A stretch of 64,000 nt of DNA from Salinimicrobium flavum (GCF_042684505.1 NZ_JBHULT010000012.1:117492-181491), one strand, 5' to 3'. Counted from the first letter of the stretch, positions 51,669 to 60,472 are shown. Program-made: numbers and translations. The notes: generated by a model not told the origin, from the sequence alone.

Positions 51669-52997
51669 TTGAAAGTTTTCAAGTCATTATACCTGCACCA
51701 AAGATTTTTCATTGCCGTTTTCCTTCTGGCAGCAGCCTTCCTTTTTTCCTACTGGATGGAGTGGCTTTATCCAGTGGTCTGGATCCTGGCACTGCTGTTG
51801 TTTTTATTGTTATTGTTCGATATAATCGCCCTCTTTAAAAAACCCTTGATTATCGCAGAACGAATTCTTCCGGAGAAATTTTCCAACAGTGACGAAAATC
51901 CGGTGAAGGTCATCATACATAATAAATTTCCCTTCGCTGTTTTACTGGAAGTGATAGATGAGATCCCTGTGCAGTTCCAAAAAAGGGATTTTTCAAAAAA
52001 GTTAAAAGTGGGGCCAGGAAGAAGCATAAGCTTCGATTACTCTTTAAAGCCGGTGGAGCGTGGCGAATATTATTTTGGAAAACTCAACGTTTACAGCTCT
52101 ACTTCCCTGGGTCTTGCCAGGAAAAGGGACAGCTTTAAAAGAGACCAGATGGTCAAGGTATACCCTTCATTTATACAAATGAAACAACTCGATTTTATGG
52201 CCATTGACCGGAAAATTGCTCAACCGGGACTCAAAAAGATCAGGAAGATTGGGCATACCATGGAGTTTGAGCAGATAAGGGATTACGTGAAGGGGGATGA
52301 TATTAGAAGTATTAACTGGAAGGCTACTGCAAAACAAGGGGGACTTATGGTCAATCAATACCAGGATGAACGCTCCCAGCCGGTTTATTCTGTCATTGAC
52401 ACAGGAAGGGCAATGAAAATGCCTTTTAACAACCTCAAACTGCTGGATTATGCAGTTAACAGCTCCCTGGCCTTTTCCAATATTGTATTAAAAAGGAAAG
52501 ACAAAGCCGGCCTGGTTACTTTTTCTAATAAGGTGGAGAATGTCTTACAGGCCAGTTCCAAAAAGACACATCTAAACCTGATCCTGGAAACCCTTTATAA
52601 TATCAACACCGGATTTCTTGATTCTGATTTTGCCTTGCTCTACACCCACATAAACCGGATGTTAAAACAGCGAAGCCTTGTAATTCTCTATACCAACTTT
52701 GAACATTTGGGTTCGCTGCACCGGCAATTACCTTACCTCCTGGCACTGGCTAAAAAACACCTTTTGGTGGTGGTCTTTTTCGAGAATACAGAATTGGAGG
52801 AGCTGGTTAATATGGAAGCAGATACTATCCCTGAGATCTTTGATCAAACCATTGCCGGGCAATTTTCTTATGATAAAAGACTTATGGAAAGGGAACTCAG
52901 GAGGCATGGGATCCAAACTATCCTCACCCGTCCGGGGGATCTAAGCATCAACACCATCAATAAATACCTGGAGATCAAAAAAAGAGGTTTGCTGTAA
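51669..52997 (+). CDS. DUF58 domain protein, predicted MoxR partner
   Basis: 442 residues from a TTG start 3 bases after moxR. Two N-terminal membrane helices (about 12-30 and 33-52) precede a beta-rich periplasmic part. The DUF58 signature VKGDDIRSINWKATAK lies near 212, followed by a von Willebrand A-like fold. Its metal-site strand reads YSVIDTGRAM rather than the canonical DxSxS, so metal binding may be lost or altered. It closes the cluster; the downstream photolyase operon is convergent. Confidence 0.9.
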   Translation: MKVFKSLYLHQRFFIAVFLLAAAFLFSYWMEWLYPVVWILALLLFLLLLFDIIALFKKPLIIAERILPEKFSNSDENPVKVIIHNKFPFAVLLEVIDEIPVQFQKRDFSKKLKVGPGRSISFDYSLKPVERGEYYFGKLNVYSSTSLGLARKRDSFKRDQMVKVYPSFIQMKQLDFMAIDRKIAQPGLKKIRKIGHTMEFEQIRDYVKGDDIRSINWKATAKQGGLMVNQYQDERSQPVYSVIDTGRAMKMPFNNLKLLDYAVNSSLAFSNIVLKRKDKAGLVTFSNKVENVLQASSKKTHLNLILETLYNINTGFLDSDFALLYTHINRMLKQRSLVILYTNFEHLGSLHRQLPYLLALAKKHLLVVVFFENTELEELVNMEADTIPEIFDQTIAGQFSYDKRLMERELRRHGIQTILTRPGDLSINTINKYLEIKKRGLL

Positions 52998-53028
52998 TCT
53001 TTGTGGTGGGGCACACTTCATCACCGGT

Positions 53029-54339
53029 TCATTTGTTAAGAGCTTGTTTGTAGGTTTGTAAAGCCCTTTGCCGCGCAAAAGAATGATCTACTACCGGAGG
53101 ACAATTTCGTGTATCGAAATCGGGTAACCAGGTCTTGACATATTTTAGTTCGGGATCGAATTTCTCTAACTGCAAATGCGGATTAAAGATCCTGAAATAA
53201 GGTGCAGAATCACACCCCGTGCCTGCTGCCCACTGCCAGTTGCCGTTATTTGAAGCCAGTTCATAATCCAGCAATTTTTCGGCGAAATATGCTTCACCCC
53301 AGCGCCAGTCTATCAGCAGATGTTTGGTTAGGAATCCGGCGACTATCATGCGTACACGGTTGTGCATCCACCCCGTCTCGTTCAGTTGTTTCATCCCGGC
53401 GTCAACCAGGAGATATCCTGTTTCTCCTTTGCACCACAGGTCAAATTCCTTTTCATTGTTTCGCCATTGGATGCGGTCATATTTTCTTCGGAAATTATGG
53501 TGCGTTACCTCCGGAAAATGGTACAGGATCATCATGAAGAATTCCCGCCAGATAAGTTCATTCAGAAAAGTTTCATTAAGTTTTAAAGCGGTTTTGACCA
53601 CTTGTCTTATGCTTATTGTTCCAAATCGTAAATGTACACCCAGCCGGCTGGTGCCTTCAAGAGCCGGAAGATCCCGGGTTTGGTCATAGTTTTTGATCAA
53701 TTCTTCAGAAAGTTCTGTTTCCGGTATTTTTACTCCCGAAGCTTCGAAACCTATTTCTGAAAGGGAAAGCAACTCTTTTGGGGGCATCTTCAAAAAATTG
53801 TTCAAAAAGTCTTCCGAAGGCAATTCCGGAAGGGAATCGTTAAAGAGTTTTTCTTTCCAAACCCGCGAATAAGGGGTAAATACTGTATAAGGAGTGGCAT
53901 CAGGTTTCATGACTTCTTTCTTTTCATAAATAACCTGGTCCTTAAAAGTGAAGAAATTTATTCCCTTTTCTTTCAGCAAAGATTTAATATGTTCGTCCCT
54001 CTCTGAAGCATAAGGTTCATAATCGTGATTGGCATAAACCTGCTGCACCTCATATTTCATAAGCAGGCCCCGAAGGGCTTTTTCAGGTGTGGAATGTAAG
54101 ACCACCAAAGAGGACCCTTTCGAGTGTAGCACTTTATTTATCTTCTCCAGTTGCTCATGAATAAATTCAACCCTGCTGTCTTTTCTATTAGGAAGTTTAT
54201 CAAGAATATATATATCGAACACAAAAAAAAGAAGCACGGGAAATCCACTTTTCAGAGCATGGTACAGAGCGGCGTTATCTTCCAGCCGAAGATCCCGTCG
54301 CAACCAACAAACAGAAATCTTTGTTATAGTTTTTTCCAT
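53029..54339 (-). CDS. Deoxyribodipyrimidine photolyase (class I)
   Basis: 436 residues. The photolyase alpha/beta domain starts CWLRRDLRLEDN. The FAD-binding helical domain shows GVHLRFGTISIR (near 233), LNELIWREFFMMILY (near 258), WMHNRVRMIVAGFLTKHLL (near 325) and the tail NNGNWQWAAGTGCDSAPYF (near 368). These are the features of blue-light CPD photolyases. It is the last gene of the carotenoid operon and overlaps the TspO-like gene by 16 bases, tying DNA photorepair to pigment production. Confidence 0.92.
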   Translation of the reverse strand: MEKTITKISVCWLRRDLRLEDNAALYHALKSGFPVLLFFVFDIYILDKLPNRKDSRVEFIHEQLEKINKVLHSKGSSLVVLHSTPEKALRGLLMKYEVQQVYANHDYEPYASERDEHIKSLLKEKGINFFTFKDQVIYEKKEVMKPDATPYTVFTPYSRVWKEKLFNDSLPELPSEDFLNNFLKMPPKELLSLSEIGFEASGVKIPETELSEELIKNYDQTRDLPALEGTSRLGVHLRFGTISIRQVVKTALKLNETFLNELIWREFFMMILYHFPEVTHHNFRRKYDRIQWRNNEKEFDLWCKGETGYLLVDAGMKQLNETGWMHNRVRMIVAGFLTKHLLIDWRWGEAYFAEKLLDYELASNNGNWQWAAGTGCDSAPYFRIFNPHLQLEKFDPELKYVKTWLPDFDTRNCPPVVDHSFARQRALQTYKQALNK

Positions 54340-55103
54340 GGACTGTATTCCCTGTTTTGATATCCATGAATACTACTGCTTACAAGGAGTATTGCAGCAA
54401 CGGCAAGTGAGGTGATCACGACAGAGGGTTGATCATTCCAGTTTGCTATGGCAATAGCCACAAGCGCCCATACTCCCACAAGCGCGAACTCCCGCATATT
54501 TCGGGTCCAGGTGATCACCAAATTGACCACTCCGGCGATCAGGATCATGATGATCGTCCAGCTGACTTCAGAAATTCCGAAGCCATTCCAGTTAATTGAA
54601 GTTAAGTAGGCGGCAATATTGGCAATGAGCGCCACAGCGATCCACCCTGAATAAAAGGAAAAGGGCCACCAAACAAACCCAATAATGGGAAGAGGTTCAT
54701 CATCCAGTTCCATACGGGTATTGAGAATGATCTTTATGAGGGAGAACAACAATAAGATCATGAGCAGGACTGAAAGTAGTATGGCTTCATTAAGCCATGC
54801 AAAGATCCAGAGGACATTTGCTGTACAGGAAATTATAAACCACCAACCTACCTGCAAAGTAACGGGGTTTGAAGAATATTTAGTGAAGAGATCCCGGGCC
54901 TGATAGATCACAAAGCCAAATAAAGACAAGTAGATCAATCCCCAAATGGAAAATGCATATCCTGCAGGAGTAAACAGGTTCTCATATTTTCTTGAAATAC
55001 TTGCCATGGTTTCCCCGTTGATCATTCCGGTATTTGACAGGTAATTAAATACCACCATCACGATGAATGCGAGAATATTCAATATCTGAAGCGTTCTTTT
55101 CAT
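54324..55103 (-). CDS. TspO/MBR-like tryptophan-rich membrane protein
   Basis: 259 residues with about seven or eight hydrophobic helices, longer than the five-helix, ~160-residue TspO of proteobacteria. Segments such as NLFTPAGYAFSIWGLIYL (near residue 45) and FVWWPFSFYSGWIAVA (near 150) follow the tryptophan-rich TspO/MBR pattern. In Rhodobacter, TspO modulates pigment gene expression and binds porphyrins. Its place between lycopene cyclase (3-base gap) and photolyase (overlap) supports a light- or oxygen-related role. Family assignment is moderately certain. Confidence 0.72.
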   Translation of the reverse strand: MKRTLQILNILAFIVMVVFNYLSNTGMINGETMASISRKYENLFTPAGYAFSIWGLIYLSLFGFVIYQARDLFTKYSSNPVTLQVGWWFIISCTANVLWIFAWLNEAILLSVLLMILLLFSLIKIILNTRMELDDEPLPIIGFVWWPFSFYSGWIAVALIANIAAYLTSINWNGFGISEVSWTIIMILIAGVVNLVITWTRNMREFALVGVWALVAIAIANWNDQPSVVITSLAVAAILLVSSSIHGYQNREYSPWKKL

Positions 55104-55106
55104 TTT

Positions 55107-55826
55107 TCAGGAATTTTGTGTAATGGGGGTCGTGACAGTAGACTTATCCATCTTAACTAAAAGATAACGGTAAATGATAAGATTCACAAGGATGAGCTCC
55201 ATCCCGTAAAAAATGTCTTCAAAAGGAACCGTTCCTATCCTGAAGTTCATGAATTCTTCAGAATTATACCACACCACCTCTTCCTCCAGGCCGGTTCCGG
55301 TAAGAACCCCGTTCACCAGGAAAAAAGGAAGAAGAAGAACTGCATATACCGCATAGAACCTGTTAAGCCACGACAGCTTTAGATAAAATACAGCGAAGGC
55401 CAGGAGCACCGCCAGACTCAAAAATGTACTGGATGTATAGGCTTTCCCAAGATTCAGAATTCCCAATACAAGCAGAAAGAAAATAAGTATATAAGAAAAA
55501 AGGAAATTCTTGCTGTCTACCCGTTTCTTTAGAAAAAGGTCGAGACAGTGGAAAGTAAATACACAGGCATAGGGAATACAAAAGAAGAATAGAACTTCTT
55601 CCAGTGGCAAATTTCCCACATTGATCCCGGTGAGGTACTTATCGTTAAATCCCCAGACGCCCATTTCCGTGAAATACATGTCCCAGACGACAAAAATGAC
55701 CCCGGTAAAAATCACAGCAGGAAAAAATGCTTTCCAGGTTTTATGAAAGTTCAGCTTTGGGTGAAAAGAGAATATAAACGGAATAATTATCGTAAAGAAA
55801 TTTACGAGTAAATAGGTATACTCCAT
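55107..55826 (-). CDS. Lycopene cyclase, fused CrtYc/CrtYd type
   Basis: 239 residues from ATG 55826 (MEYTYLLVNFFTII); a longer frame from 55886 runs into crtZ and is unlikely. There are about six or seven membrane helices. Two repeats carry the PxEE-type motif: NLPLEEVLFFF (near residue 75) and GTVPFEDIFYGME (near 205), matching the two halves (CrtYc and CrtYd) joined in one chain. It turns lycopene into beta-carotene. Its ATG overlaps the crtZ stop by one base (TAATG). Confidence 0.85.
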   Translation of the reverse strand: MEYTYLLVNFFTIIIPFIFSFHPKLNFHKTWKAFFPAVIFTGVIFVVWDMYFTEMGVWGFNDKYLTGINVGNLPLEEVLFFFCIPYACVFTFHCLDLFLKKRVDSKNFLFSYILIFFLLVLGILNLGKAYTSSTFLSLAVLLAFAVFYLKLSWLNRFYAVYAVLLLPFFLVNGVLTGTGLEEEVVWYNSEEFMNFRIGTVPFEDIFYGMELILVNLIIYRYLLVKMDKSTVTTPITQNS

Positions 55827-56293
55827 TATGCCTTCTTCTTTTGATCCCTGAAATATTTCAACGGCACCCATAACATTCCGAAGCATTCCCCATCTTCAGG
55901 ACCCAAATGTTTGTGATGCATTTTGTGGGCTCTGCGTATGGCACGGAAATAAGCATTATCGGTCTTTCGTAAAACCTTAAATCGCTGATGAATGAAAATA
56001 TCGTGTACAAAGAAATAGGCCATTCCATAGATCGTGATCCCAAGTCCAATCCAGAAAAGAAAATTGTAACCGGCCTGCATTCCAAAGTAAAGAGAGATGA
56101 TTCCCGGGATGGCAAAAATGAGAAAAAAGAAGTCGTTATGTTCAAAAAAACCAGAAGACTCCTTTTTGTGATGGTCCTTATGCAGTGTCCACAGCAGTCC
56201 ATGCATAACATATTTGTGAGTAAACCAGGCAACCCCTTCCATGGCCAGGAAAGAGGCCAGCACGATAAGCGAATTAAAAATTAAGGTTTCCAT
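55826..56293 (-). CDS. crtZ: Beta-carotene hydroxylase
   Basis: 155-residue membrane di-iron hydroxylase adding hydroxyl groups to beta-carotene rings, giving zeaxanthin. The histidine clusters are visible: HKYVMHG and HKDHHKK near residues 27-45, then HDIFIHQRF near 95, and RRAHKMHHKH near 117. Length and motif order match CrtZ. It is coupled to the genes on both sides by overlaps (12-13 bases with the unknown protein, 1 base with lycopene cyclase). Confidence 0.9.
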   Translation of the reverse strand: METLIFNSLIVLASFLAMEGVAWFTHKYVMHGLLWTLHKDHHKKESSGFFEHNDFFFLIFAIPGIISLYFGMQAGYNFLFWIGLGITIYGMAYFFVHDIFIHQRFKVLRKTDNAYFRAIRRAHKMHHKHLGPEDGECFGMLWVPLKYFRDQKKKA

Positions 56294-56799
56294 AATTTAT
56301 TATGATTATTTCTAATTTCCTTCCTCTCCCTTTCATCAACAGCTTTAGAAACCAGCAGATAACTAAGGATCGTTCTTTGAAGTTCCTTATCCTTCACCTT
56401 TGAAAGTTCTTGCCTGATAAAGTTCTTATCTTTCTCCAGATGGTCCTTATATCCCAGGAAGCCTGGTGTTTCAGCCTGTATTGAGAATCGCAGGTAGCGC
56501 AATTCAATATTTTGTGGATCTGTCTCAATGGCTGAGGCTAACATTTTTTTACCCTTCTTAAAATACGACATTTTTGTAAAAGGATTCGCCACATGCTTCG
56601 CCATCATCATGTTAGCAGCTGCTTCGTATCCCAGGAAAAGAGGATCTTGATTGGCATACGGTTTTACCAGCTTCAGCAGCTTTTCACCAGCCTCCTGTTG
56701 CTCTGCTGCTTTTGCATAAAGGTTGCGCACCTCATGCAGGCCTGGTTCCTGCGAAAGATCCTGGGTGCCTGTTACTAAAAAGATCAGCAGGTATATCAT
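56281..56799 (-). CDS. Unknown helical protein inside the carotenoid operon
   Basis: 172 residues. A hydrophobic N-terminus (MIYLLIFLVTG) may be a short signal or anchor. The rest is helical with a TPR-like feel (LASAIETDPQNIELRYLRFSIQ near residue 85). It lies between crtB (2-base gap) and crtZ (overlap), so it is translated with the pathway genes. No catalytic motif is seen. It may be a scaffold or assembly factor for the membrane enzymes; this is inference. Confidence 0.75.
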   Translation of the reverse strand: MIYLLIFLVTGTQDLSQEPGLHEVRNLYAKAAEQQEAGEKLLKLVKPYANQDPLFLGYEAAANMMMAKHVANPFTKMSYFKKGKKMLASAIETDPQNIELRYLRFSIQAETPGFLGYKDHLEKDKNFIRQELSKVKDKELQRTILSYLLVSKAVDERERKEIRNNHNKLWKP

Positions 56800-56801
56800 C
56801 T

Positions 56802-57638
56802 TTACAAAAGGTTCATTTTAGTTTCCACAAGGCTATTCAGCATTAATCCGAACTTTTTACCATTATTGATCCTTATCCTGCCGGAAAGAACCCTTTGAGC
56901 CGGAAGTTTCTTAATTTTATTAAAGAGTGACCGGTAATACACATAGGCCAGGTATACCCCTCCCCTGGCGGAAGCAGGCAGTTTCTTGACACCTATAAGT
57001 GCATACTGAAAATCATCTTCGATCTCTCTTTCGATCTGTTTTTTAGCCGAAGTTGAAAAATTCTCCATGTCCACTCCCGGAAAGTAGGTTCTGCCCAACA
57101 CGTGATAGTCATCCTTTAGATCCCTCAGAAAATTCACTTTTTGAAAAGCTGCTCCCAATTTCATCGCGTAGGGCTTTAGTTCTTCGAATTTTTGCAGGTC
57201 TCCTTCTGTAAAGATATGAAGACACATAAGCCCGACAACTTCTGCAGAACCCAGAATATACTGTTTGTATTTTTCATCATTATAATCCACTTTTTGAAGA
57301 TCCATCTCCATACTTTTCAGAAAGGTTTCAATAAGTTCATAATTTATATTGTAATCGTGCACCGCTTTTTGGAATGAATTCAATACCGGGTTGGTGGAGA
57401 TACGCTGTTCCAGGGCTTCATAGGTATCTTTTTTGAACTTATCCAAGAGGTAAGTCTGGTCATATCCGTCAAAACTGTCAACGATCTCATCGGCTACCCT
57501 TACAAATCCATAAACTGCATAAACTGGATCCCGCAAACGATCGTGTAAAAAGTATATTCCCATGGAAAAACTGGTGCTGTAAGAGCGGGTGGTTAACCTG
57601 CTAACCTCTATCGAAAGATCATCAAACAGTGACTTCAT
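56802..57638 (-). CDS. crtB: Phytoene synthase
   Basis: 278-residue enzyme joining two geranylgeranyl diphosphates to phytoene. The two aspartate-rich motifs are present: ADEIVDSFDG (near residue 47) and RDLKDDYHVLGRTYFP (near 170). It overlaps crtI by 17 bases. No geranylgeranyl diphosphate synthase is in the window, so the precursor must come from elsewhere in the genome. Confidence 0.93.
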   Translation of the reverse strand: MKSLFDDLSIEVSRLTTRSYSTSFSMGIYFLHDRLRDPVYAVYGFVRVADEIVDSFDGYDQTYLLDKFKKDTYEALEQRISTNPVLNSFQKAVHDYNINYELIETFLKSMEMDLQKVDYNDEKYKQYILGSAEVVGLMCLHIFTEGDLQKFEELKPYAMKLGAAFQKVNFLRDLKDDYHVLGRTYFPGVDMENFSTSAKKQIEREIEDDFQYALIGVKKLPASARGGVYLAYVYYRSLFNKIKKLPAQRVLSGRIRINNGKKFGLMLNSLVETKMNLL

Positions 57639-59118
57639 TTTTTTGTTTTTTTAGTTCGTTAATAACTTGTTGTGCAGCGATCTTTCCGGAGATAAGAGAA
57701 GGGGGGACACCAGGCCCCGGCACTGTTAATTGGCCGGCATAAAAAAGGTTCTTTAATTTCCTGTTCCTGATCTTGGGTTTCAAAATAGCCGTTTGAAGCA
57801 AGGTATTGGCCAAACCATAAGCGTTCCCCCGAAATGAATTATAATCATTCACGAAGTCATTCACGCAATAACTTTGCTTATAGTCAAGAAAAGGTCTTAT
57901 GCTGGTCTTTGTTTGTTTCTCCAGCCGCTCCATCATGACGCTGAAGAATTTTTCCCTAAGGTCTTCCCTGTCTTCCAGACCAGGGGCTAAAGGCATTAGC
58001 AGGAACAGATTTTCATGCCCCTGCGGAGCTACACTGTCATCGGTCCTTGAAGGGCAACAAACATAAAAAAGGGGTTTTGTGGGCCATTTTGGATCTTTAT
58101 AGATCTCAACAGAGTGATCAAAAAGATCTTCATCAAAAAACAAGGTATGATGTTCCAGCTCAGGTAGTCTTTTAGAGATCCCCAGATAAAAAATAAGACA
58201 TGAGGGGGCAAAGGTCTTTTTCTTCCAATATTCTGAATCGTAATTTTTAAATTGAGGGGGCAAAAGTTTATTTTCAACGTGCTCATAATCTGCCGCAGCA
58301 ACCACTGCATCAAAATAGGTAAGCTTCCCATCGACTTCCAGTCCCTTCACCCGGTTTCCTTCCGTAGAAATTGCAGTTACCGCAGAATTAAAGTGAAAGC
58401 TCACTCCGTTTTCTTCGGAAACCTTCACCATTGATTCGATGATTTTTCCGAAGCCACCGTGAGGATACCAGGTACCCAATTTCAACCCCGCATAATTCAT
58501 AAGACTGTAAAGGGCCGGTGTGTCCTGGGGCATTGCACCAAGGAACAATACCGGGAATTCCATGAGGGCTATCAACTTTGGATCCCTGAAAAATTTACGA
58601 ACATGCTTACTAAAGGAGGAAAAGACCTGAAGCCGAAGCGCTCCTTTGATTAGGGAAATATCTGCAAACTCTGTTAAAGAAAGTCCGGGCATGTACACCA
58701 GGTTCTCCATTCCCTGCTCATATTTATACCGGGCTTCCTCCATAAACCGGTCTAGCCTGGCAGCGCTTCCTTTTTCAACAGATTCGAACAGTTCCCGTAG
58801 TTTTTCATAATTTTCAGGGATGCTGAGTTTCTCCCTGTTTTTATAGATCACTTCAAAAGAAGGATCGAGCAATTGTAATTGATAAAGATCTGATACTTTA
58901 TATCCAAAATCCCCGAAAAAACTTTCGAATACCCCCGGCATCCAATACCAGCTTGGCCCCATGTCAAAAACATAACCATTATGGGTATGTAACTGCCGGG
59001 CCCTGCCTCCGGCAGTACTGTTCTTTTCGAAAACATGAACTTCATGGCCGGCTGCACCCAAATAAGCTGCCGCGCTCAACCCCGAAAATCCGGCTCCTAT
59101 AACTGCTACGTTTGCCAT
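57622..59118 (-). CDS. crtI: Phytoene desaturase
   Basis: 498-residue FAD enzyme converting phytoene to lycopene. The FAD loop VAVIGAGFSGLSAAAYLG is at the N-terminus, with the following EKNSTAGGRAR (near residue 35), and the C-terminal carotenoid-desaturase motif NLFYAGQLTVPGPGVPPSL (near 462). It is the first enzyme gene after the regulator (4-base gap). Confidence 0.94.
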   Translation of the reverse strand: MANVAVIGAGFSGLSAAAYLGAAGHEVHVFEKNSTAGGRARQLHTHNGYVFDMGPSWYWMPGVFESFFGDFGYKVSDLYQLQLLDPSFEVIYKNREKLSIPENYEKLRELFESVEKGSAARLDRFMEEARYKYEQGMENLVYMPGLSLTEFADISLIKGALRLQVFSSFSKHVRKFFRDPKLIALMEFPVLFLGAMPQDTPALYSLMNYAGLKLGTWYPHGGFGKIIESMVKVSEENGVSFHFNSAVTAISTEGNRVKGLEVDGKLTYFDAVVAAADYEHVENKLLPPQFKNYDSEYWKKKTFAPSCLIFYLGISKRLPELEHHTLFFDEDLFDHSVEIYKDPKWPTKPLFYVCCPSRTDDSVAPQGHENLFLLMPLAPGLEDREDLREKFFSVMMERLEKQTKTSIRPFLDYKQSYCVNDFVNDYNSFRGNAYGLANTLLQTAILKPKIRNRKLKNLFYAGQLTVPGPGVPPSLISGKIAAQQVINELKKQKNEVTV

Positions 59119-59122
59119 TCTT

Positions 59123-60025
59123 CTATGTTTTTGTAGAATTTGTTTCTGAAAATGCTTTTTCCAGGTCTGCCACTGAAAAAAGCCAGTTTAAAGGATATTC
59201 TGTTTTAATTTCTTCTGAAAGTTCAGGGTTTACTGCGAGATAAATATTTTTTCCTTTTCCTATCCTGCTGAGCTCCTCCAGGTATTCCCGGTTATTTTCA
59301 GGAAGATCCCGGTGCACCATGAACAACAAAAGATTTTTAACTTTAGTGTCCTTTAGGGCGTTCTCAATCGAGGAAAGAGGAACATTAGGTCCCAGGTAAA
59401 GTGATCTCTTGTCCCTGCTCCTTATTAAATAATTAGCGAACAGCAAGCCAATTTCATGAAACTCATCTTCGGGAAGGAAAAGCATCCATGAATCCTCATC
59501 ATCCATAATCAGGGGTAAGGAATCAATTGCGGTGAAAAGTTTTTGCCTTAACAAGTTAGAGATATAATGTTCCTGGGAAGGAGGGATAGCATTACTGGTC
59601 CACATGATCCCAATTCGGGTAAGCAGGGGATAAATTACCGCCTCATAGGTCTTTGTCATCCCAAAGCGAAGGAAACAGTGGGAAAAGATTTTCTCGAAAT
59701 TTGATTCATCGTAGTTCATCCCCGCCGAAATGAGTTGGTTTACAAAGTAATCGTAATCAGTCTCGTTAATTGCCTGTTCGTGATGTTGTTCAAGAAGTCG
59801 GAACAACTCTTCATCTGGCATGGAACACAGACTGGAAACTTTATGTTCAGTCTTCATAAGACTTACAATGTTGAGCAGTCGCCGGAGCTGAAATCCATCA
59901 TAATACCGTGTGTTGCCCTCAGAACGCTGTGGCTGCAAAGCATTGTAGCGTTGCTCCCAGATCCTGATGGTATGTGGCTTTATTCCGGAGAACTGAGCCA
60001 GTTGACTAATAGAGAACTGATTCAT
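59123..60025 (-). CDS. MerR-family regulator with B12-binding domain (CarH/LitR-like photoreceptor)
   Basis: 300 residues from ATG 60025; a longer frame to 60055 starts too close to the promoter box. The N-terminal MerR helix-turn-helix is FSISQLAQFSGIKPHTIRIW. The C-terminal half has the features of cobalamin photoreceptors: W-x9-EH (from MWTSNAIPPSQEH, near residue 150) and the B12 motif ExHxxG in DEFHEIG (near 192), whose histidine binds cobalt. In CarH, adenosylcobalamin keeps a repressing tetramer in the dark and light breaks it. It heads the carotenoid operon and most likely represses it and itself. Confidence 0.88.
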   Translation of the reverse strand: MNQFSISQLAQFSGIKPHTIRIWEQRYNALQPQRSEGNTRYYDGFQLRRLLNIVSLMKTEHKVSSLCSMPDEELFRLLEQHHEQAINETDYDYFVNQLISAGMNYDESNFEKIFSHCFLRFGMTKTYEAVIYPLLTRIGIMWTSNAIPPSQEHYISNLLRQKLFTAIDSLPLIMDDEDSWMLFLPEDEFHEIGLLFANYLIRSRDKRSLYLGPNVPLSSIENALKDTKVKNLLLFMVHRDLPENNREYLEELSRIGKGKNIYLAVNPELSEEIKTEYPLNWLFSVADLEKAFSETNSTKT

Positions 60026-60042
60026 GTTTAAATAATTTAAGA

Positions 60043-60050
60043 CAAAATTA
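60043..60050 (-). promoter_or_regulatory. -7 promoter box (TAATTTTG) of the carotenoid operon
   Basis: Exact TAnnTTTG on the minus strand, 17 bases before ATG 60025. Its position implies transcription starting between the two possible ATGs. It is the likely site of CarH-type repression. Confidence 0.55.
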
Positions 60051-60250
60051 AACATAAAATCTATTGCAGATTGTTAATTTCCGCTTAATTTTGAATTTAC
60101 TCTTTTAGAGAATTGATTTACAGTTAATTGAAATAAATATAATAAAATAATGATTTAAAAGCAGTTCGAAATTTATGATTTATCTTAAACAATCCAGATG
60201 CGATTCGAATTCCCCTCAAGATTCTTTATCTTTAGACCTTTATTTTAGCT

Positions 60251-60472
60251 ATGAAACACACCAATAAAGGACTGCTTTTAAAGGGTCTTAAATTTCTTGC
60301 AGGTGCTTTGCCTTTATCCTTTATAGGGCCTGTGGTTCTTTTTAGTGCCGCGAAAAATCAGGAGCATACCTGGTTTATCCCTGTGATGGCTTTTGCAATT
60401 CTGGCCATGGCAGCGGCAGTATATCTAATGTTCAGAGGGATCAATATCGTCATGAAGGCCTTGTTTGAATAG
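60251..60472 (+). CDS. Small two-span membrane protein (DUF6095-like)
   Basis: 73 residues, almost all hydrophobic, with helices at about 12-32 and 42-62 separated by a short polar loop (AAKNQEHTW). It matches a small flavobacterial family of unknown function. A near-consensus box TATCTTTA about 25 bases upstream could be its promoter. It is divergent from the carotenoid operon and 41 bases before the TonB receptor. Confidence 0.7.
   Translation: MKHTNKGLLLKGLKFLAGALPLSFIGPVVLFSAAKNQEHTWFIPVMAFAILAMAAAVYLMFRGINIVMKALFE

Noticed and set aside
53202..53689. Plus-strand frames of 111-121 codons inside the photolyase gene
   Set aside because: They are antisense to conserved photolyase motifs and have arginine/serine/proline-rich shadow composition.
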